Shown: positions 60,491-64,000 of the stretch, one piece after another | Layout of the letters: each line of letters begins with the position of its first letter | Position numbering within the stretch: the first letter of the stretch is position 1 | Notes under the pieces: generated by a model | What the model was told of the DNA's origin: nothing | Database searches by the model: none | What the model saw: the letters and a program-made list of their open reading frames with translations, nothing else | Program-made: the position numbers and the translations under genes | From: Bog-473 sp963743785 | GTDB taxonomy: Bacteria; Actinomycetota; Acidimicrobiia; Acidimicrobiales; RAAP-2 | Reading direction: 5' to 3' | Length of the DNA stretch: 64,000 nt | NCBI GenBank assembly: GCA_963743785.1 | Contig: CAVURD010000007.1 | Span: forward strand, 10,998 to 74,997

Positions 60491-61053
60491 TCGTTCCAGT
60501 TATGGGCGCGCTACGTCTGACCCGCGCCCGAACCTTCTTACCGCCGAGGCCGTTGCTGTTGCGCTCTTGTGCGGCGGCAGTATTCGGCTGGCCACCGCGT
60601 CACCCCTCTTGGCCCAGGCTTGCGAGACATATGGGATTCCCTTGGCCGTGCAGGCACCCATCGCGTAGCCGAGTCAAGAGAAATCTGGGCAGACCGATCA
60701 GCTATTTCGGGACTGGAAGCGTCTCTTCGAGCAGGATCAGCGAAATGTCGCAGGTTGGAATCGGGCCATGGATGTCTCATAGCTACAACGGGTCGGTGAG
60801 CTGGGACAACGTGGGGGCCGCCGTGTCCATTCTCTGATTGGAGACCTCGTTGTGGAGCGAGGCGTGCCTCTTGCCGTTCTCCGGTGGCGCAGCGGGGAAG
60901 AGGACCTCGATGTCGAGACCCCCGGAGCTGGGCCGCCCGGGCTCGACCCGCCAGTGCGCTGCGAGCCGAGTGACCAGATGCCCCGCAAACAGGATTGCTC
61001 GCAACGCGACACAGCTACCAGCGAGGACACAAACCGCGGAGCAGCTCATACGC
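60491..61053. other. Region without a supported gene
   Basis: About 560 bases between the small gene pair and the histidine kinase. Open frames exist on both strands but show no domain, ribosome site or codon bias I would trust. Confidence 0.45.
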
Positions 61054-62151
61054 CTACTCGTTGGACGTTGCCGTCAGCGATTCGTTTCTGGCCCTTTCTG
61101 TGATCGCTGTCTCGTCACAGTGCGGTGGTGCGGCGGGCAGTTGCACCGTGACGCAGAGTCCGCCCGTGGGGCGGGGGGTGAGAGAGAGGGTTCCGTCGTG
61201 TGCTTGGACGATGCTCTTGACGATTGCCAGGCCGAGACCGACACCCCCATGGTCGGTGCGGATGCGTTCGGTGCCGCGACGGAACGGTTCGGTCAGGGTG
61301 GCAACTACCTGTGGGGTGAGGTTCTCGCCGGTGTTCTCGACAGTGAGCATCACGGTCTTGGGGTGAACGCTGGTCGTGACGCACACGGTGCCATGCTCAG
61401 GCAGGTTGTGGACGATGGCGTTGTGCACGAGATTCATCGTCATCTGGAGCAAGAGCGGCTCTGAGCCGATGGCGGGGGTCATCTCGCCGGAGGTTTCGAT
61501 GGTAACGCCGTGCTGTTCTGCGAGGGGGAGGAGCGTTTCGGTGGCTTCTTCGGCTAGGAGGGACAGGTCGACGTGTTCTGGGGTGAAGGACTTCTGGTCG
61601 GAGCGGCTGAGCAGGAGCAGTGCTTCCGTGAGGTCGATCGCTCGGGCGTTGAGGTGGTGGAGGCGGTCGACGAGCTCGCTGTTCTCGCGGTTCGGATCGT
61701 TGCGGGCCACGTCGAGAAGCGTCTGGGTGATCGCGAGTGGGGTGCGCAGTTCGTGGGAGGCATTGGCGGCGAATCGCTGCTGTTCGGCGACCTGTGCTTC
61801 GAGCCGCGCCAGCATGGTGTCGAAAGCGTCGGCGAGTTCGCGGAACTCGTCTCTGCGGCCCGGTAGCGCGATTCGGTGAGAGAGGGAGCCGGTCCCAGCC
61901 GTGCGGGTGGCGTCGGTGATGCGAGTGAGGGGGGCGAGCGTCCGGCCCGCGAGCAGCCACCCTCCCAGGAGACCGAATACCAGTAGGAATACCGCCAAGA
62001 TGGCCGCGGCCGGAGCGAAATCGCGCAAGAGACTGCCACGGCCGGGCGATACGAAGACGGCCGTGCCGTGGACAAGGAGGATCTCACGCCTCGGCACGTA
62101 TCGCAGGAGGAATATCCACACGGCGCCGAGCAGCAAGCCACCAGCGATCAT
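61054..62151 (-). CDS. Sensor histidine kinase
   Basis: Membrane kinase of a two-component pair. From ATG 62151 it has 365 residues: a membrane helix, a short extracytoplasmic segment, a second helix (AAILAVFLLVFGLLGGWLLA), a HAMP domain, the dimerisation box with the phospho-accepting His in AANASHELRTPLA, and the ATPase motifs N (LVHNAIVHN) and G (HGGVGLGLAIVKSIV). The homologous reading extends upstream (LSVRLKLTLSYAGFL) without an ATG or GTG, so a CTG at 62196 or a start hidden by an indel is possible. It is downstream of its regulator on the same strand. Confidence 0.92.
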   Translation of the reverse strand: MIAGGLLLGAVWIFLLRYVPRREILLVHGTAVFVSPGRGSLLRDFAPAAAILAVFLLVFGLLGGWLLAGRTLAPLTRITDATRTAGTGSLSHRIALPGRRDEFRELADAFDTMLARLEAQVAEQQRFAANASHELRTPLAITQTLLDVARNDPNRENSELVDRLHHLNARAIDLTEALLLLSRSDQKSFTPEHVDLSLLAEEATETLLPLAEQHGVTIETSGEMTPAIGSEPLLLQMTMNLVHNAIVHNLPEHGTVCVTTSVHPKTVMLTVENTGENLTPQVVATLTEPFRRGTERIRTDHGGVGLGLAIVKSIVQAHDGTLSLTPRPTGGLCVTVQLPAAPPHCDETAITERARNESLTATSNE

Positions 62152-62205
62152 GAGGAAGCCGGCATAGCTGAGGGTGAGTTTGAGACGAACACTCAGCCCG
62201 GGGCT

Positions 62206-62901
62206 CTATCCACGGTCTCCTCCCTCACGTCCGGCGTATGGTTGAGTGCTGATGCGGTAACCGACTCCGGCCACGGTGGCGATGATCCAGGGTTCGCCGA
62301 GGCGTTTACGCAGAGCCGAAACGGTGATGCGCACGGCGTTGGTGAACGGGTCCGCGTTCTCGTCCCACGCCCGCTCTAAGAGTTCCTCGGCGCTCACGAC
62401 GCCGCCGTCGGCGGCGACGAGGACTTCGAGCACCGCGAACTGCTTGCGAGTGAGCGCGACATAGTGCCCGTCGCGGTAGACCTCGCGGCGGAAGGGGTCC
62501 AGACGCAGACCGGCGATCTCGCGCACGGGTGGCCGGTTGTGGGCACGGCGACGGTCGAGGGCTCTGAGACGGAGTGCGAGCTCTCGGAGCTCGAAGGGCT
62601 TGGTGAGGTAATCGTCGGCGCCGAGTTCGAATCCGGAGGCTTTGTCGTCGAGCCGGTCGGCAGCGGTGAGCATGAGGATGGGCATGCCGCTGCCAGAGGC
62701 GACGATCCGTTCGGCGATCTCGTCGCCGGAGGGGCCGGGGATGTCGCGGTCGAGGACGGCGATGTCGTACGCGTTGATGTTCAGCAGCTCTAGAGCGGCG
62801 TCGCCGTCAGCGGCGATGTCGGCGGCGATCGCTTCCAAGCGGAGGCCATCGCGGATGGCTTCGGCCATGTAGGGCTCGTCCTCGACGATCAACACACGCA
62901 C
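62206..62901 (-). CDS. OmpR-family response regulator
   Basis: A 231-residue regulator with a receiver domain (MRVLIVEDEP, phosphorylatable Asp in IAVLDRDIPGPSGDE, Lys in DDYLTKPFELREL) and a winged-helix DNA-binding domain (ALTRKQFAVLEVLVAADGG, RAWDENADPFTNAVRITVSALRKRL). The start is GTG 62901. It forms an operon with the kinase. The 62902-63077 interval separates it from a divergent lipoprotein gene, a possible target. Confidence 0.93.
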   Translation of the reverse strand: MRVLIVEDEPYMAEAIRDGLRLEAIAADIAADGDAALELLNINAYDIAVLDRDIPGPSGDEIAERIVASGSGMPILMLTAADRLDDKASGFELGADDYLTKPFELRELALRLRALDRRRAHNRPPVREIAGLRLDPFRREVYRDGHYVALTRKQFAVLEVLVAADGGVVSAEELLERAWDENADPFTNAVRITVSALRKRLGEPWIIATVAGVGYRISTQPYAGREGGDRG

Positions 62902-63077
62902 ATTGACATGATGCTACGTCCCGGGGCATATCGTCGGCGTATCGAAAAACCCATACGTGCTGGCAACGTCACGTTGGCTTGACTAGAGGCATGACCTACC
63001 GCGAGCCGGCCCAAGTTGCAGGTGCCCGTCCCTCGAAGCGACACCTTGAAGGCCGGGTTGTGTCGAAGCGAGGAATC

Positions 63078-63625
63078 ATGCGTCCTTCGCACCTATGGGC
63101 GGCCGCGGCTGTGGCCCTGGGGGTCACCGTCGCCGGCTGCTCGAGCGGATCTGGCGGTCCCGACCGCCGGCTCGCAACCGACCACAACCGCCGCCCCGAC
63201 GGGAGGATCAGGTTCGTCGGGGGCGTCGACGCTCGCCGAAGCTGTGGCCTACTCCCAGTGCATACGCAGCCACGGCGTCCCGAACTTCCCCGACCCGACG
63301 CGGACCCCTAGCGGGGGCTACGGGTACAGGACCGAAGGCATTGACCCGAACTCGTCTGCGTTCCAAGGGGCCGTACAGGCCTGCAAGGCCTTGCCGTCGC
63401 CGTGGAATCCGCCGGCCAGCAGCTCCCCCCCGCACAACAGCAGGCGTAGTCTCTCGGTCCCAGTGCATCCGCGACCACGGGGTGCCGGACTTCCCCGACC
63501 CGACATTCTCGGGTACCGAAGTGCACGACTCCGGCGTCGGGTCGAACTCGCCGCAGCTGCAGTCGGCGATGGACGCCTGCAAGTCGCAGACGCCGTCCAC
63601 GGTGGTCTTGGCGGGTGACCGGTAG
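63078..63625 (+). CDS. Lipoprotein with Cys-X-Arg...FPDP repeats, two apparent frameshifts
   Basis: Starts MRPSHLWAAAAVALGVTVAGC, a lipoprotein signal with lipobox VAGC. The frame then changes (about 63155) to read STLAEAVAYSQCIRSHGVPN followed by FPDPT, then FQGAVQACKAL. It changes again (about 63430) to SQCIRDHGVPDFPDPTFSG, then LQSAMDACKSQ and a TAG at 63625. Each repeat has the CIRxHGVPxFPDP...ACK pattern of a widespread secreted actinobacterial family of unknown function. Both frame changes equal one extra base. Confidence 0.7.
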
Positions 63626-63720
63626 CTGCAGGAAAGAGGCTGCGCAGCTCCTCACCTCCGCCGAAGGCGAGGAGGAGGCGACGTCCAACCCAAAGTGGGG
63701 CGAAACTGGCTGCCGCCTGG

Positions 63721-64000
63721 CCCGCGGACAGCGAGCTATCCGTTGGCACCGAAGGGAGCGGTGGCGTCAACACAGCCACCGATCCCGAGAAGGCGGTGAA
63801 GCTCGCCCAGTGTGTGCGAGCAACAACGGTATGAAGGACTTCCCTGACCCCACCTCGAGCGGAAGCTTCGACTCCAGTCGGAGCTTGGAGACCAATCTGC
63901 AGAATCCGACCGTGAGGGCGGCCGAGACCGCGGGCCGCAGCCCGATGCTCGGCGCCAGTTGTCGCACGTGGAGGCGGAGGGCCGACCAATGGAACCTGAA
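63721..64000 (+). pseudogene. Third FPDP-type repeat, broken and cut by the window end
   Basis: ELSVGTEGSGGVNTATDPEKA leads into VKLAQCVRA and, after an indel near 63815, NNGMKDFPDPTSSGSFD, then SLETNLQNPTVRAAETAG. It is a further copy of the repeat found in the preceding lipoprotein. The connection to that gene is interrupted by the stop at 63625. It runs off the end of the window. Confidence 0.5.

Overview
The window looks like a chromosomal segment of a high-GC actinobacterium, most likely from the Acidimicrobiia or a related deep-branching class. The evidence is the gene order (lysA-hom-thrC-rho-rpmE-prfA-prmC-yrdC, then rpiB-glyA-wecA-ATP synthase, then glpX/murA/meaB), frequent GTG/TTG starts, ATGA/GTGA gene overlaps, a MurA with Asp in place of the catalytic Cys, a TreS/maltokinase pair, a deazaflavin (F420)-type oxidoreductase subunit and LAL-type LuxR regulators. 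The taxonomic call is inference; there is no rRNA gene in the window.

Layout. 1-3454: aspartate-family amino-acid synthesis (lysA 3' part, hom, thrC). 3455-8435: rho, rpmE, prfA, prmC and a YrdC-domain gene. 8499-10066 (minus): thiolase-like gene. 10130-13110: rpiB, glyA and a WecA-type phosphosugar transferase. 13259-21567: a complete F1Fo ATP synthase locus with two AtpI/Z-like genes, two tandem b-type subunits and a delta subunit with a duplicated domain. 21684-24750: truncated haemoglobin, then a minus-strand operon of ArsR regulator, SRPBCC protein, DUF2182 membrane protein and DUF899 protein. 25084-29186: glpX, murA, meaB, enoyl-CoA hydratase. 29260-33407: treS, maltokinase, galT. 33549-41294: sulfate assimilation, with met8 and cysDN on the minus strand and cysH, a siroheme sulfite/nitrite reductase and an F420-type FrhB/ferredoxin flavoprotein on the plus strand. 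41301-43303: ABC ATPase, SepX-like membrane protein, tRNA-Ala. 43825-48602: branched-chain amino-acid-type ABC transporter in which LivH, LivM and LivG form one polypeptide and LivF runs in frame into LivK. 48731-57047: two paralogous ABC-2 exporter modules around a large LAL regulator, with related palindromes in both intergenic regions. 57134-64000: PadR operon, intact IS1595-type insertion sequence, small hypothetical genes, a two-component system and a broken repeat-containing lipoprotein gene.

The most interesting candidate system is the sulfate-reduction cluster. A stand-alone protein with two [4Fe-4S] motifs plus an FrhB domain is translationally coupled to a siroheme reductase. This is a split version of the two halves of archaeal F420-dependent sulfite reductase (Fsr), and suggests F420H2-driven assimilatory sulfite reduction. 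The adjacent cysH lacks one of the four expected cluster cysteines.

A caution: about a dozen genes, including essential ones (rho, atpB, atpG), are split by single-base frame changes. Most have the sense of one extra base. The pattern fits sequencing or assembly indels better than gene death, so I annotate these as whole genes with an apparent frameshift.
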